Shown: positions 15,497-23,690, counted from the first letter of the stretch. The stretch is 27,723 nt of DNA from Bacteroidia bacterium (GCA_021153285.1 JAGKTT010000028.1:1-27723); one strand, 5' to 3'. The notes: generated by a model from the letters alone, not told the origin. Numbers and translations are program-made.

Positions 15497-16194
15497 TCCT
15501 CCACTACTACCACCAGCGGCCCGTAGTAGTCAGTGCGGGTGTCGTACCAGAGTGCGATATCCATCAGACCTTCGGCGTTCAGATGGCCTACCGGCGTACA
15601 GTAGGTCTTGATGCCGTTGGAATTGATATAGTAGTAGTCGTTAGAATCGGCTTCAATCGTCAATCCCTTGTAGTTAGCTGGCAGGATGATTCCGTTCTTG
15701 TCGGGTTTCGGACCCAGGTCTACTTCCGGCCCTTCTCCCTCGTCAGGTTCCTCTCCTTCTTCCGGATTTCCTCCCTCGCCTGGCTCGTCATCAGAACCGA
15801 CATCTTCCGATCCCTCGGTTTCCTCTGATTTTACCTCATCTGCAGAAGGGGGAGTGGGATATACTCTTCCAAGGTATTTCAATGTCATATCCTCGCTGTG
15901 CAGGTTGACCACTGCCCAGGACAGAGAGTCTATCTGGAGTATATGTGCTTGGGGATCGTAGCTGAATGGAAATGCTCCCTTAACTCCCTCTATGCATACA
16001 AGACCCTCCTTATAGAAAGTCATTGCCGAGTAGTATGTCGAGTCTGCATCACCTACGAGCTCGCCGTTGAAATAATAGTCGCATTCGATGCCCTGCCAGT
16101 TTCCTATAGGAGAATCCAGTGGCCCGACATATGCTTCAGGCTTGCAGGCAAAAAACAAGAGTCCGCAAGCTATTATATAAAATATCTTCTTCAT
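15490..16194 (-). CDS. Small lipoprotein with acidic Glu/Gly/Pro-rich linker, unknown function
   Basis: A 234-residue lipoprotein (lipobox FFAC, Cys17). An N-terminal part (about 18-112) has the character of a lipocalin-like or DUF4923-type beta domain (IGNWQGIECDYYFNGE, MTFYKEGLVCI). A highly acidic low-complexity linker (about 113-165: EETEGSEDVGSDDEPG, EEGEEPDEGEGPE) follows, then a compact C-terminal part with tyrosine-rich DSNDYYYINSNG and ALWYDTRTDYYG. I do not recognise the family. The start overlaps the prmA stop (TAATG), so it is translationally coupled to prmA, and it shares the bidirectional terminator with the GH16 remnant. A surface or periplasmic location is likely. Confidence 0.75.
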   Translation of the reverse strand: MKKIFYIIACGLLFFACKPEAYVGPLDSPIGNWQGIECDYYFNGELVGDADSTYYSAMTFYKEGLVCIEGVKGAFPFSYDPQAHILQIDSLSWAVVNLHSEDMTLKYLGRVYPTPPSADEVKSEETEGSEDVGSDDEPGEGGNPEEGEEPDEGEGPEVDLGPKPDKNGIILPANYKGLTIEADSNDYYYINSNGIKTYCTPVGHLNAEGLMDIALWYDTRTDYYGPLVVVVEEK

Positions 16195-17048
16195 TATTTA
16201 CTGAATTTGATGCAGCACCAATTGTCAATACTGTCGTGGCTGACATATTCCAGACCTGCAGCCGCTGCGGTTCCGATGAGCATAGGCATATCCTCCACAT
16301 AGAATCCGCTGACGAACAGAAGCCCTCCCTTGCGGATGGAGTGAGCATAGGTCTGCATATCCTGGATAAGGATGTTGCGGTTTATATTGGCAAGTAGAAC
16401 ATCATATGTGTTTCTCTGCAGGAGTGAAGCGTCGCCGCAGTATGTCTCGATCCTTGTGCCGACGCGGTTCATACGGGCATTGTCATATGCTGAAATGGCT
16501 GCAACTGCATCAATGTCAATGCCATATACTCGTGCCGCCTTCATCTTGGCTGCGAGGATGGCGAGGATGGCTGTTCCGCATCCCATATCCATCACAACCT
16601 TTCCTTTGACTGCCTCTTCGTTCTGAAGCAGGGCACGGCACATCATATATGTTGTCTGGTGGTGTCCTGTTCCGAAAGCCATCTTAGGGTCAATCGTGAT
16701 GTTGAACCGGGTCTTCTTCAGTCCTTCGTGGAAGGATGCCTTGATAGTGCATTTCCCATCTACGACGATAGGAGTGAACTGACTCTCCCATACAGCATTC
16801 CAGTTCACAGCAGGCATAAGGTCAGCAGTGAAATCTATGTCGAAGCCCATTCCTTCCACTCCGCTCAGCACGACTTTAAGATCCTGAGCATCATATAGTT
16901 CCTTCTGTATGTAGCATTTGAGATAAGGATCTTCCATAGTGAAAGACTCGAATGGAAGTTCGCTGATCTCTGCTGTTACGATCTCAGCATTTTCCTCGCT
17001 GAAAGGTGTGATTCTGATCGACACCTCAATGTATTCCTGACTGTTCAT
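16194..17048 (-). CDS. prmA: Ribosomal protein L11 methyltransferase
   Basis: Cytoplasmic SAM-dependent enzyme that trimethylates lysines and the N-terminus of ribosomal protein bL11. The 284-residue product has the small N-terminal substrate-recognition domain (1-80), the family hallmark MAFGTGHHQTT (123-133), SAM motif I DMGCGTA (154-160) and the NINRN motif (221-225) that corresponds to the catalytic NxxxN/ANI region. Length is standard. The start overlaps the end of the AsmA-like gene by 23 bases, so the two share a transcript. Confidence 0.95.
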   Translation of the reverse strand: MNSQEYIEVSIRITPFSEENAEIVTAEISELPFESFTMEDPYLKCYIQKELYDAQDLKVVLSGVEGMGFDIDFTADLMPAVNWNAVWESQFTPIVVDGKCTIKASFHEGLKKTRFNITIDPKMAFGTGHHQTTYMMCRALLQNEEAVKGKVVMDMGCGTAILAILAAKMKAARVYGIDIDAVAAISAYDNARMNRVGTRIETYCGDASLLQRNTYDVLLANINRNILIQDMQTYAHSIRKGGLLFVSGFYVEDMPMLIGTAAAAGLEYVSHDSIDNWCCIKFSK

Positions 17049-20000
17049 TTAAAGTATCTTTATTTTCTTTGGTTACATTATCTTCTGAGGCATCCTCCTC
17101 GGATTCCTCCATCTGTTTCTTTTCATCCTCGGAAAGTTCTTCAATCTGCTGATCTACGGCATTCACATAGCCAGTTTCTTTCCTGAAGGCGGCGATCGCA
17201 TCCTGTCTTTCATTCTCTCTGACAGCAGCTTCCACGCCTTTTTCGAATATACCCTTTATAGATTGGGCAAGGTTGATTCTTGTCTGGTCAATGACTTCCG
17301 TGAATACCGGAATCTTCGTGTTCTTGTATTTCGGTTTTCCGATCTTGAATTTCATTTCGTTGAAGTTCGGACCATACAGATCTACTCCTACCTTGAATAC
17401 CATCGGGGAGCGGATTATCGATACGTGGTATCGGAATGATTGGTCAAGATTATGCTTTCCGCTCAATGCCAGAGTATAACGGTCAATGTCCACAATGAAC
17501 GGGAACACCTCCAGAATGTCGTCCTTGATCACTCCCTCTACTGTCATCCTGTCTATCCTGCCTTCTTTCTTGTCCTTGAATTTCAGCTTCTTGGCCAGGT
17601 CTGTAAATACTTGGTCGCCGCTCATCGACAGGTCCTCTCCGCTTATCCTGATGATGCCGTTTATGCTGGGTGTTATGACATTCATACAGGTGTCGAGGCT
17701 TGCTGTTGCTGCTACTTCGCAGTCAATCAGGCCTTTGAATGATTTCAGCAGTGGCATTATGGTGTCAATTGCCGGCATCATTGAGATAACCTTTTCGCTG
17801 GTTATGTCGCTTAGTCCCAGATTGAATCCGGTGCGTATGTCTTTCTTGCTTCTTGTAGCGTAGAATCCTTCGAAGGTACCGGCCCCGACATTGGTGCTTA
17901 CTGAAGTGTTGAGAATCTGCATACATCTTTCCTTCATCAGGATATCAGCTCCGATGCTTTTTATTTCGAGTCCGGCGAAGGTTATGTTCTTTGCCGAGAG
18001 CCTTATGTCGGCATTCAGGTCAGCCGGCACTACCAGCAGTTTCTGAGGCTTGTCGGCCTTGAGGGAGTCCGCGACCACCATCTGGAGGAATTCCGCATCG
18101 GATACCTCTGACATATCTTCCTTGTATGTCGCTGGCTTATAGTCAGCTGCTTCATTGAATGCTGCAAGAAGTTCGTCGGCATCCATCTTGTCTGAAGAAA
18201 GATCCATATCAAGCATATATGTTCCTCTGCCCATAAGTGCTCTTCTGAGTCCTGAAAGCGATCCCTTGGCGCCAAGGACGGACTTGCCTGCATTCACTTT
18301 CAGGCTGTCTATGCGTATCTCATTATTGTCGAATGAGATATCCATACCTTTGAGTATGTTTCTGATAGGAAGATATGGAGTCATAGCTATTCCGGTGCGG
18401 ACCTTTACGCTTCCGTCTACATCCCATTCCCGGAAATATCTGGCAAGGCTCTCGTTCAGCCTGATGTTCATATCCTGAGCCTTGAAATCTTCCTCTTTCA
18501 TCCACTCCGGACCTTCCGTATTGCGTCTCTGTCTGAGATGATGGCGTAAAAGCGAATCTCTTTCCACTTCCGGATAGATAAGGGCCAACGAATCCATCAT
18601 CGCCTTTCTGCGGGCCCTTCTCTCCACGGTGTTCATCGCAGCCCTGCCTCGTACAGTGGCATCTGTAAGGATCAGTCGGTTCGATATGTTCCTTACGAAT
18701 ATCCTTTTATTTGCACTTGAAACGCTGAGGACAGGTATCTCCGGACTACCTTTCTTAGGCATCATCTGGAAACTGTTGGAGGTGTTGTCCAGTGATATGG
18801 AAAGTCCGTCAGCGTCCTTGAGCGAGAGCGCCGCAGCGCTGATATGACCACCCAATGGGTAGATCTTGGTGGTATCTCTCTCGGAGATGGCTTCGACGGC
18901 ATTCTTTACGGCAAGATCCATTGTTTCTCCCTTGAAAGACATTGAGCTTCTGTAAGATACGTCAGCACTGTCTATTCTGGCGCTGACAGCCAGAAGATCG
19001 AATCTCACTGACGGATCCCTACGGGAAACCTTGCTTTCCGGCCCGGCCTTTATATCCACACCTTTGACCGCTATGCTGATAGAGTCTTTTGGAGAGACGA
19101 ATATGATGCTGTCACTGGCGATGAAACCCTCCAGAGCAGCTTCGGCGAAATTGTATATGCTTATCTGCGAGCTCTTTATGCTTCCTTTCAGGTTTGCGGA
19201 GACCTTTCCTTCAGCCTTGACGGCATCTGAGTCCGGCATCAGCGAGGCCAGAGAATGCAGGTCGGCGGAAAGATTGCCGTCAATATTTATGAGGGGATCC
19301 TCTCCGGTCAGATCTTCGGCTCCTCCGTTGAATCTGAATTCAAATCCCTGTGTGCTGGCGCTGAGATCACTGACTGCTATGTTCAAGCAATTGTTTTCGT
19401 ACGTAGATGCGGAAGCCGAAAGAGCTATGCCGATGTCCTGATCCAGGTCTTTGTGAGAGATACGGGAGTCCGGGATCTCAAGGCTGGCGTTAATATCCGG
19501 CAGTATTCCCTTGCCAATGGTTCCTTTGCAGGTACCTTGCATAGAAATGACAGCATCTGTCCTGATTTTTCCTGTTTCCGGAATGATATTGCTGATAAAT
19601 CCTGTCAATATTTCTTCTGCCTTGCAGTCATTTATCCTGAAATTTCCGTCTACCTCTGTCAGGCCTCCGATTCTTCGCATTGATGCGTCCAGACTGATAG
19701 GAATTGACGCTATCTCAATGTTGACCCCACGGAGATCCACTGCCGGAACCGTATCCTTCGGGAATGATGCCGTTCCTGTGATATTGATAGGAATGCTCAT
19801 TCGACCGAATGAATGTGTCGCGAGCATTGTTTTGGCCTGAGCCATTATATCCAGATGTCTTTCGTGCTCGTGGATATCCAGTTTGCTGAGTCTGAATCCG
19901 AGAGTATCCGATGCAAGCCTTCCGCCTAGCATAAGACTGTCAATGCTCAGACCGATCTTGTTTCTTGATGTGTTTCTGGTATCAATCCTGCCATTGAAGG

Positions 20001-20649
20001 CTATCCTCTTTATATCCAGCATTGCGAAAAGTGTGTCCTGACTGTCAGTGTACACTATATGAGGATGATTGACCAGCCTTATTCTGCCGATGGAAACAGG
20101 CGGGAGTGCTGTCTCAGTGCTGTCTTCGCTGGTTCTGAATATGTTCCAATTGGCATTTCCGTCATTGTAGCTGTGCGCGAAAATCCTTGGCTTGGAGAGG
20201 ATTATGTGGGGTATACTGATCTTTCCTCCTATAAGCGAGGCTATATTGATTCCTGCTGAAAAGCGCTTGAACGAAACCAATGTGTCCGCGACCTGTCCGC
20301 ATCCCATTCTCAGCAGCTCACCTTGAGCACCGGCAGTTTCCAGACTGTCGAATCTTTCTGCAGGGTAGGTGAGGGAACAATCTTCTATCGAGATGCCGAC
20401 ATTCGGGAAATGACGGAACATCGCGAGACGCACCTTTCCGAATGACAATGTACCATCGACATATTCTTCAGCATACTTATCCAGAATCCTCGTCAATACG
20501 GAAGGGGACAAGGCTATCTGGAGTATGACCAGAATGCATATCCATATGCCGGCAGTCCAGGCGGCAGCCTTGAGCAGTCTGCGCAGGATGCTGCTCTTTT
20601 TTGGGGGAGCAACATCATTCTGAACTGTATGTGTGGTTTCTTCCTTCAT
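17026..20649 (-). CDS. AsmA-family envelope protein
   Basis: A large 1207-residue protein anchored in the inner membrane by one N-terminal segment (about 27-48, AAAWTAGIWICILVILQIAL) with the body in the periplasm. The AsmA-type start follows: LTRILDKYAEEYVDGTLSFGKVRL (read in pieces) and HFPNVGISIEDCSLTYP (about 84-100). The C-terminal AsmA-like repeat beta-strand region runs to about 1120, then an acidic Glu/Lys coil tail (about 1155-1200). Relatives such as TamB, YhdP and YdbH form hydrophobic grooves that carry lipids between membranes; that role here is inferred. It is first gene of an operon with prmA and the lipoprotein. Its -7 candidate is at 20674-20681. Confidence 0.85.
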   Translation of the reverse strand: MKEETTHTVQNDVAPPKKSSILRRLLKAAAWTAGIWICILVILQIALSPSVLTRILDKYAEEYVDGTLSFGKVRLAMFRHFPNVGISIEDCSLTYPAERFDSLETAGAQGELLRMGCGQVADTLVSFKRFSAGINIASLIGGKISIPHIILSKPRIFAHSYNDGNANWNIFRTSEDSTETALPPVSIGRIRLVNHPHIVYTDSQDTLFAMLDIKRIAFNGRIDTRNTSRNKIGLSIDSLMLGGRLASDTLGFRLSKLDIHEHERHLDIMAQAKTMLATHSFGRMSIPINITGTASFPKDTVPAVDLRGVNIEIASIPISLDASMRRIGGLTEVDGNFRINDCKAEEILTGFISNIIPETGKIRTDAVISMQGTCKGTIGKGILPDINASLEIPDSRISHKDLDQDIGIALSASASTYENNCLNIAVSDLSASTQGFEFRFNGGAEDLTGEDPLINIDGNLSADLHSLASLMPDSDAVKAEGKVSANLKGSIKSSQISIYNFAEAALEGFIASDSIIFVSPKDSISIAVKGVDIKAGPESKVSRRDPSVRFDLLAVSARIDSADVSYRSSMSFKGETMDLAVKNAVEAISERDTTKIYPLGGHISAAALSLKDADGLSISLDNTSNSFQMMPKKGSPEIPVLSVSSANKRIFVRNISNRLILTDATVRGRAAMNTVERRARRKAMMDSLALIYPEVERDSLLRHHLRQRRNTEGPEWMKEEDFKAQDMNIRLNESLARYFREWDVDGSVKVRTGIAMTPYLPIRNILKGMDISFDNNEIRIDSLKVNAGKSVLGAKGSLSGLRRALMGRGTYMLDMDLSSDKMDADELLAAFNEAADYKPATYKEDMSEVSDAEFLQMVVADSLKADKPQKLLVVPADLNADIRLSAKNITFAGLEIKSIGADILMKERCMQILNTSVSTNVGAGTFEGFYATRSKKDIRTGFNLGLSDITSEKVISMMPAIDTIMPLLKSFKGLIDCEVAATASLDTCMNVITPSINGIIRISGEDLSMSGDQVFTDLAKKLKFKDKKEGRIDRMTVEGVIKDDILEVFPFIVDIDRYTLALSGKHNLDQSFRYHVSIIRSPMVFKVGVDLYGPNFNEMKFKIGKPKYKNTKIPVFTEVIDQTRINLAQSIKGIFEKGVEAAVRENERQDAIAAFRKETGYVNAVDQQIEELSEDEKKQMEESEEDASEDNVTKENKDTLNEQSGIH

Positions 20650-20673
20650 AAATACTCCATTAACCGTAACTTA

Positions 20674-20697
20674 CAAAGATATATAAAAATATCTTTG
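20674..20697. promoter_or_regulatory. Inverted repeat with two divergent -7-like boxes
   Basis: caaagatat and atatctttg form a 9-bp perfect inverted repeat around 6 bases. On each strand it reads TATCTTTG, matching TAnnTTTG. The minus copy (20681-20674) is well placed for the AsmA-like gene, 25 bases before its ATG, but I see no clear TTG at the usual spacing on either side. Confidence 0.45.
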
Positions 20698-20739
20698 ATT
20701 TATCCACAGGCGCCTGTTAATATTTATGTAACATTTTTG

Positions 20740-20770
20740 TTGCATAAGAGAGCGATGCTTGTTAATTTTG
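20740..20770 (+). promoter_or_regulatory. Promoter of the ATPase-sirtuin operon
   Basis: TTG (20740-20742), 20 bases, then TAATTTTG (20763-20770), matching the phylum consensus. It lies 32 bases before the ATG at 20803. Confidence 0.65.
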
Positions 20771-20802
20771 TACCTTGATAGTAATGTAGATGTAGATTTT
20801 AG

Positions 20803-21960
20803 ATGGATACACCTTTTATATACAATGAATATGTGACCGACAAGAACTTTATCGGTCGTGGTACAGAAAGAAATATTCTGGCCAATCTTATCAAAGCCGG
20901 AGAACACGTTTCCATATATGAGCCACCTAAAACGGGCAAGATGTCACTTCTGATGCAGGTCTTTACGGATCTTAAGAATGAAAGGATACAGTTTGTTGTT
21001 GCGATGGTGGATATGCTGAATGTCAGGACATTGGAGGATTTCCTGATCAAGTTCGGTGTAGCTGTAATGAAACTCTCGGCTTCGACTCCGGAGGATTATG
21101 CTTCCATTGTCGAAACTTATCTGGACGATACTCATTTCGTCTTTGACAGAGTCCGGTTCATAAATACCGGTGAAGTCCTATCCCTTAACTGGAAACCTGA
21201 TGAAAACGATATTGCAAGGCTTATGCAGCTTCCGCAGAAACTTGCCCTTGCAAAGGGAATAAGATATGTCGTGGTTCTGAAGGAATTTCAGAATCTTATG
21301 AATGCAGACGAATATGAGACTGTTTTCAAGATTATGGAGAAACAGATGAAGGAACGTGACCGCAATGCCCCCTATCAGGCTGTTTTCATAATGATGGGAG
21401 GAATGGTCAATGCGATGAAGCTGATCTTTGATGAAAAACGTTATTTCTATCGTCAGGTGAATCGCGTAGCTCTGTCTAAAGTCGACAGTAAGGAGATAAT
21501 AGAATACGTAGTGAAGGGTTTCCTAAACGGTATGGGAAAGTCATTTGACAGGAACCTTGCGATGGGCGCCTGTGAGCTCTTTCAGTCCAATCTCTGGTAT
21601 ATAAACCACCTTGCAGCCATCTGCGATGCCTTGTCTAAAGGTTTCGTTACTGAAGCGATGATGACAGATGCATTGAATTCGATGATCTCAGTGCATCAGA
21701 TCCGTTTCGTTTCCATTGTAAATGACCTGACCGACCATCAGCTCAGCCTGCTGCGGGCTGTTCTGGATGGTGTGGTAAAGTTTAGCGCATCGGATGTGAT
21801 TGAAAGATACCATCTTAATTCTTCTGCAAATGTCAGGAGGGTGAAGGATGCTCTGAAAAAGAAGGAGGTGATTACATTCAATGAAAAGGATGAACCGCTT
21901 GTGATCGATCCTCTTTTTGAATATTGGCTCCGTCGTACTTATTTTGAAATTTCCGAATGA
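20803..21960 (+). CDS. AAA/STAND-like ATPase-domain protein with altered Walker motifs
   Basis: A 385-residue protein of the archaeal-type ATPase (ATPase_2, MNS) group common in Bacteroidota: an N-terminal nucleotide-binding domain, then a C-terminal winged-helix part (about 310-385, FSASDVIERYHLNSSANVRRV and FEYWLRRTYF). The Walker A region reads YEPPKTGKMSLL (39-50), so Met47 stands where Ser/Thr normally coordinates magnesium. The Walker B region reads VVVLKEFQN (156-164), so Lys160 stands where an acidic residue is usual. GTP/ATP hydrolysis may therefore be weak or lost. Start at 20803 fits a promoter 32 bases upstream. Its stop overlaps the sirtuin start by ATGA. Role unknown: possibly a regulatory or NTP-sensing protein. 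Confidence 0.75.
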   Translation: MDTPFIYNEYVTDKNFIGRGTERNILANLIKAGEHVSIYEPPKTGKMSLLMQVFTDLKNERIQFVVAMVDMLNVRTLEDFLIKFGVAVMKLSASTPEDYASIVETYLDDTHFVFDRVRFINTGEVLSLNWKPDENDIARLMQLPQKLALAKGIRYVVVLKEFQNLMNADEYETVFKIMEKQMKERDRNAPYQAVFIMMGGMVNAMKLIFDEKRYFYRQVNRVALSKVDSKEIIEYVVKGFLNGMGKSFDRNLAMGACELFQSNLWYINHLAAICDALSKGFVTEAMMTDALNSMISVHQIRFVSIVNDLTDHQLSLLRAVLDGVVKFSASDVIERYHLNSSANVRRVKDALKKKEVITFNEKDEPLVIDPLFEYWLRRTYFEISE

Positions 21961-22673
21961 TGAAAAAGAAGATAACAGTGCTCACAGGTGCGGGAGTAAG
22001 TGCCGAGAGCGGAATCAGCACATTCAGGGACAGTGATGGTCTCTGGGAAAATCACAATGTGCAGGATGTGGCCTCGATAGAGGGATGGTACAGGAATCCG
22101 TCTCTTGTGCTGGATTTCTACAATGCTCGCAGGGCTCAGCTGTTTTCGGTCAGACCCAATGCTGCACATCTGGCGATTGCAGATCTGGAAAAGGACTATG
22201 ATGTGACTGTCGTGACCCAGAATGTGGATAATCTTCACGAAAGAGCAGGAAGCACTAGGATAATCCATCTTCACGGTGAGTTGACCAAGGTCCGTCCTGA
22301 GAATTGCTGTAATGACCGTGACGGATATTCTGAGGCTACAGTGTTCGATATAGGTGCTGATGCCATCCATATCGGTGATATGGCTCCCAACGGCTCTCAG
22401 CTGCGTCCTCATATTGTATGGTTCGGTGAAGCTGTTCCGAAGATCGAGGCTGCAATAGATGCTGTGGAAGCTGCGGATATCCTGCTGATTGTCGGAACTT
22501 CCCTTCAGGTATATCCGGCAGCAGGGCTTTACAGATATGCCAGGACCAATATACCTATATATATAATAGATCCTAAGGAACTCTCTGTTCGTGACAGCCG
22601 CCTCACGCATATAAAGGATGTGGCGACCAAGGGAATGGAAACCTTCAAAAATCTCATAAATTCAGGAAGTTAG
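21957..22673 (+). CDS. cobB: NAD-dependent protein deacylase (sirtuin, zinc-less)
   Basis: Removes acyl groups from lysines using NAD+, producing nicotinamide and O-acyl-ADP-ribose. Sirtuin motifs are complete: GAGVSAESGISTFRD (11-25), TQNVDN (87-92), HLHGEL with catalytic His106, and RPHIVWFGE (150-158). The four zinc-binding cysteines (two CxxC pairs) are absent; only adjacent Cys117-Cys118 remain in that region. FYNARR (54-59) supplies the Tyr55-x-x-Arg58 pair that in SIRT5/CobB-type enzymes favours succinyl and malonyl groups. The ATG at 21957 overlaps the ATPase stop (ATGA); a second ATG follows at once. Length 238 is normal for the bacterial class. Confidence 0.93.
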   Translation: MMKKKITVLTGAGVSAESGISTFRDSDGLWENHNVQDVASIEGWYRNPSLVLDFYNARRAQLFSVRPNAAHLAIADLEKDYDVTVVTQNVDNLHERAGSTRIIHLHGELTKVRPENCCNDRDGYSEATVFDIGADAIHIGDMAPNGSQLRPHIVWFGEAVPKIEAAIDAVEAADILLIVGTSLQVYPAAGLYRYARTNIPIYIIDPKELSVRDSRLTHIKDVATKGMETFKNLINSGS

Positions 22674-22675
22674 GC

Positions 22676-22705
22676 TTGTAAATTAAAATATTATGTCTAT
22701 CTTTG
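22676..22705 (+). promoter_or_regulatory. Promoter of rpsU
   Basis: TTG (22676-22678), 19 bases, then TATCTTTG (22698-22705), a full consensus match. The predicted start is near 22711, giving a leader of about 27 bases made almost entirely of the SD region. Confidence 0.75.
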
Positions 22706-22719
22706 CAGCCCTATAATGA

Positions 22720-22731
22720 AAAGGAGGTGAT
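22720..22731 (+). promoter_or_regulatory. Exceptionally strong Shine-Dalgarno sequence of rpsU
   Basis: The 12 bases aaaggaggtgat are complementary to the conserved 3' end of 16S rRNA. They end 6 bases before the ATG at 22738. Most genes in this window have no SD at all. In Flavobacteriia the anti-SD is occluded by ribosomal proteins including bS21, and rpsU keeps a strong SD that allows autoregulation; this sequence suggests the same here. Confidence 0.75.
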
Positions 22732-22737
22732 TTAGAT

Positions 22738-22932
22738 ATGATTATAGTTCCAGTAAAGGATGGTGAGAGCATCGAGAAGGCTCTGAAGAAGTTCAAGAGA
22801 AAGTTCGAGAAGACAGGTGCAATCCGTGAGCTTCGCGCAAGAAAGAACTTCGTTAAGCCGTCAGTGAAGAAGAGAATACAGATGCAGAAGGCTATCTATG
22901 TTCAGCAGCTTCAGCTCCAGGACGAGCAGTAA
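22738..22932 (+). CDS. rpsU: 30S ribosomal protein bS21
   Basis: Small basic subunit protein of the 30S platform, near the 16S rRNA 3' end. The 64-residue product begins MIIVPVKDGESIEKALKKFK and ends in a lysine/arginine-rich helix (VKKRIQMQKA), matching bS21. It has its own promoter and a 12-base SD. In Bacteroidota bS21 is known to sequester the anti-SD, so this mRNA is expected to be translated mainly when ribosomes lack bS21. It precedes rplU by about 100 bases. Confidence 0.95.
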   Translation: MIIVPVKDGESIEKALKKFKRKFEKTGAIRELRARKNFVKPSVKKRIQMQKAIYVQQLQLQDEQ

Positions 22933-23033
22933 TTTATTACAATAGAAGATTATTTACAGATCGACAAGCCAATGTAAAAGAGCTGTCAGGGACAGCCGCT
23001 TGCTTTCTAAAACTTTTAATATTTTAAGTTTTT
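22933..23033 (+). promoter_or_regulatory. Leader of rplU with two hairpins
   Basis: The interval contains gctgtc-agg-gacagc (22982-22996), a 6-bp hairpin without T tract. A second stem, aaaactt (23009-23015) with aagtttt (23026-23032), ends one base before the rplU ATG. The latter could limit access to the start. I see no SD and no clear promoter. Confidence 0.4.
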
Positions 23034-23345
23034 ATGTACGCAATCGTAGAAATTGCAGGCCAGCAGTTCAAAGTAGAGGCTGGTATGGAAATCTTCGTCA
23101 ACCGCCTCGCGGCTGAGAAGGGTGCTGCAGTCGAGTTCGACAAGGTACTCCTTATCGACGAGGACGGCGCAGTAAAGGTAGGTGCACCATATGTAGATGG
23201 CGCTAAGGTAACAGCAACTGTACTCGACGACACTTGCAAGGGCAAGAAGGTTCTTGTATTCAAGAAGAAGCGTCGTAAGGGTTACCAGAAGTGTAACGGT
23301 CACCGTCAGTATCTTACAAAACTTCAGATCAATGCGATCGCTTAA
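23034..23345 (+). CDS. rplU: 50S ribosomal protein bL21
   Basis: 103-residue large-subunit protein that binds 23S rRNA. It begins MYAIVEIAGQQFKVEAGMEI and carries the terminal RRKGYQKCNGHRQYLTKLQI region typical of bL21. It is followed after 21 bases by rpmA, the usual bL21-bL27 pair. Translation start at 23034 follows directly after an AT-rich stem-loop. Confidence 0.97.
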   Translation: MYAIVEIAGQQFKVEAGMEIFVNRLAAEKGAAVEFDKVLLIDEDGAVKVGAPYVDGAKVTATVLDDTCKGKKVLVFKKKRRKGYQKCNGHRQYLTKLQINAIA

Positions 23346-23366
23346 TTAATTGAGGAGGAACAGAAT

Positions 23367-23627
23367 ATGGCACATAAAAAAGGCGTCGGTAGTTCGAAGA
23401 ACGGTCGTGAGTCACATAGCAAACGACTTGGTATCAAGAAATACGGTGATCAGGCTGTAAAGGCTGGCAACATCCTCGTTCGTCAGAGAGGTACAGTTCA
23501 CAACCCAGGTCTTAACGTAGGTATGGGTAAGGATCACACTCTTTACGCTCTTATTGACGGTAAGGTAAGCTTCCGCAAGAAGGCTGATAACAAGTCTTAC
23601 GTTTCAGTACTCCCATTCGAGAACTAA
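23367..23627 (+). CDS. rpmA: 50S ribosomal protein bL27
   Basis: 86-residue large-subunit protein near the peptidyl transferase centre. It begins MAHKKGVGSSKNGRESHSKR and contains GNILVRQRGTVHNPG, diagnostic of bL27. No N-terminal extension is present, so the Firmicutes-type cleavage is not expected. An SD (gaggagga, 23352-23359) precedes the ATG at a good distance, unusual for this phylum. Confidence 0.97.
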   Translation: MAHKKGVGSSKNGRESHSKRLGIKKYGDQAVKAGNILVRQRGTVHNPGLNVGMGKDHTLYALIDGKVSFRKKADNKSYVSVLPFEN

Positions 23628-23650
23628 TTATAAGAGACTTGAAAACTTAT

Positions 23651-23690
23651 AAAGGCAGTAATCCATCGGATTATTGCCTTTTATATTTTC
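23651..23690 (+). terminator. Terminator of rplU-rpmA
   Basis: aaaggcagtaatcc (23651-23664) pairs with ggattattgccttt (23668-23681) over 14 bp with one G-U and a 3-base loop, followed by tatattttc. Confidence 0.85.

Noticed and set aside
21939..22610. 223-codon frame opposite the sirtuin
   Set aside because: The sirtuin motifs on the plus strand are complete; the antisense frame has no recognisable features.
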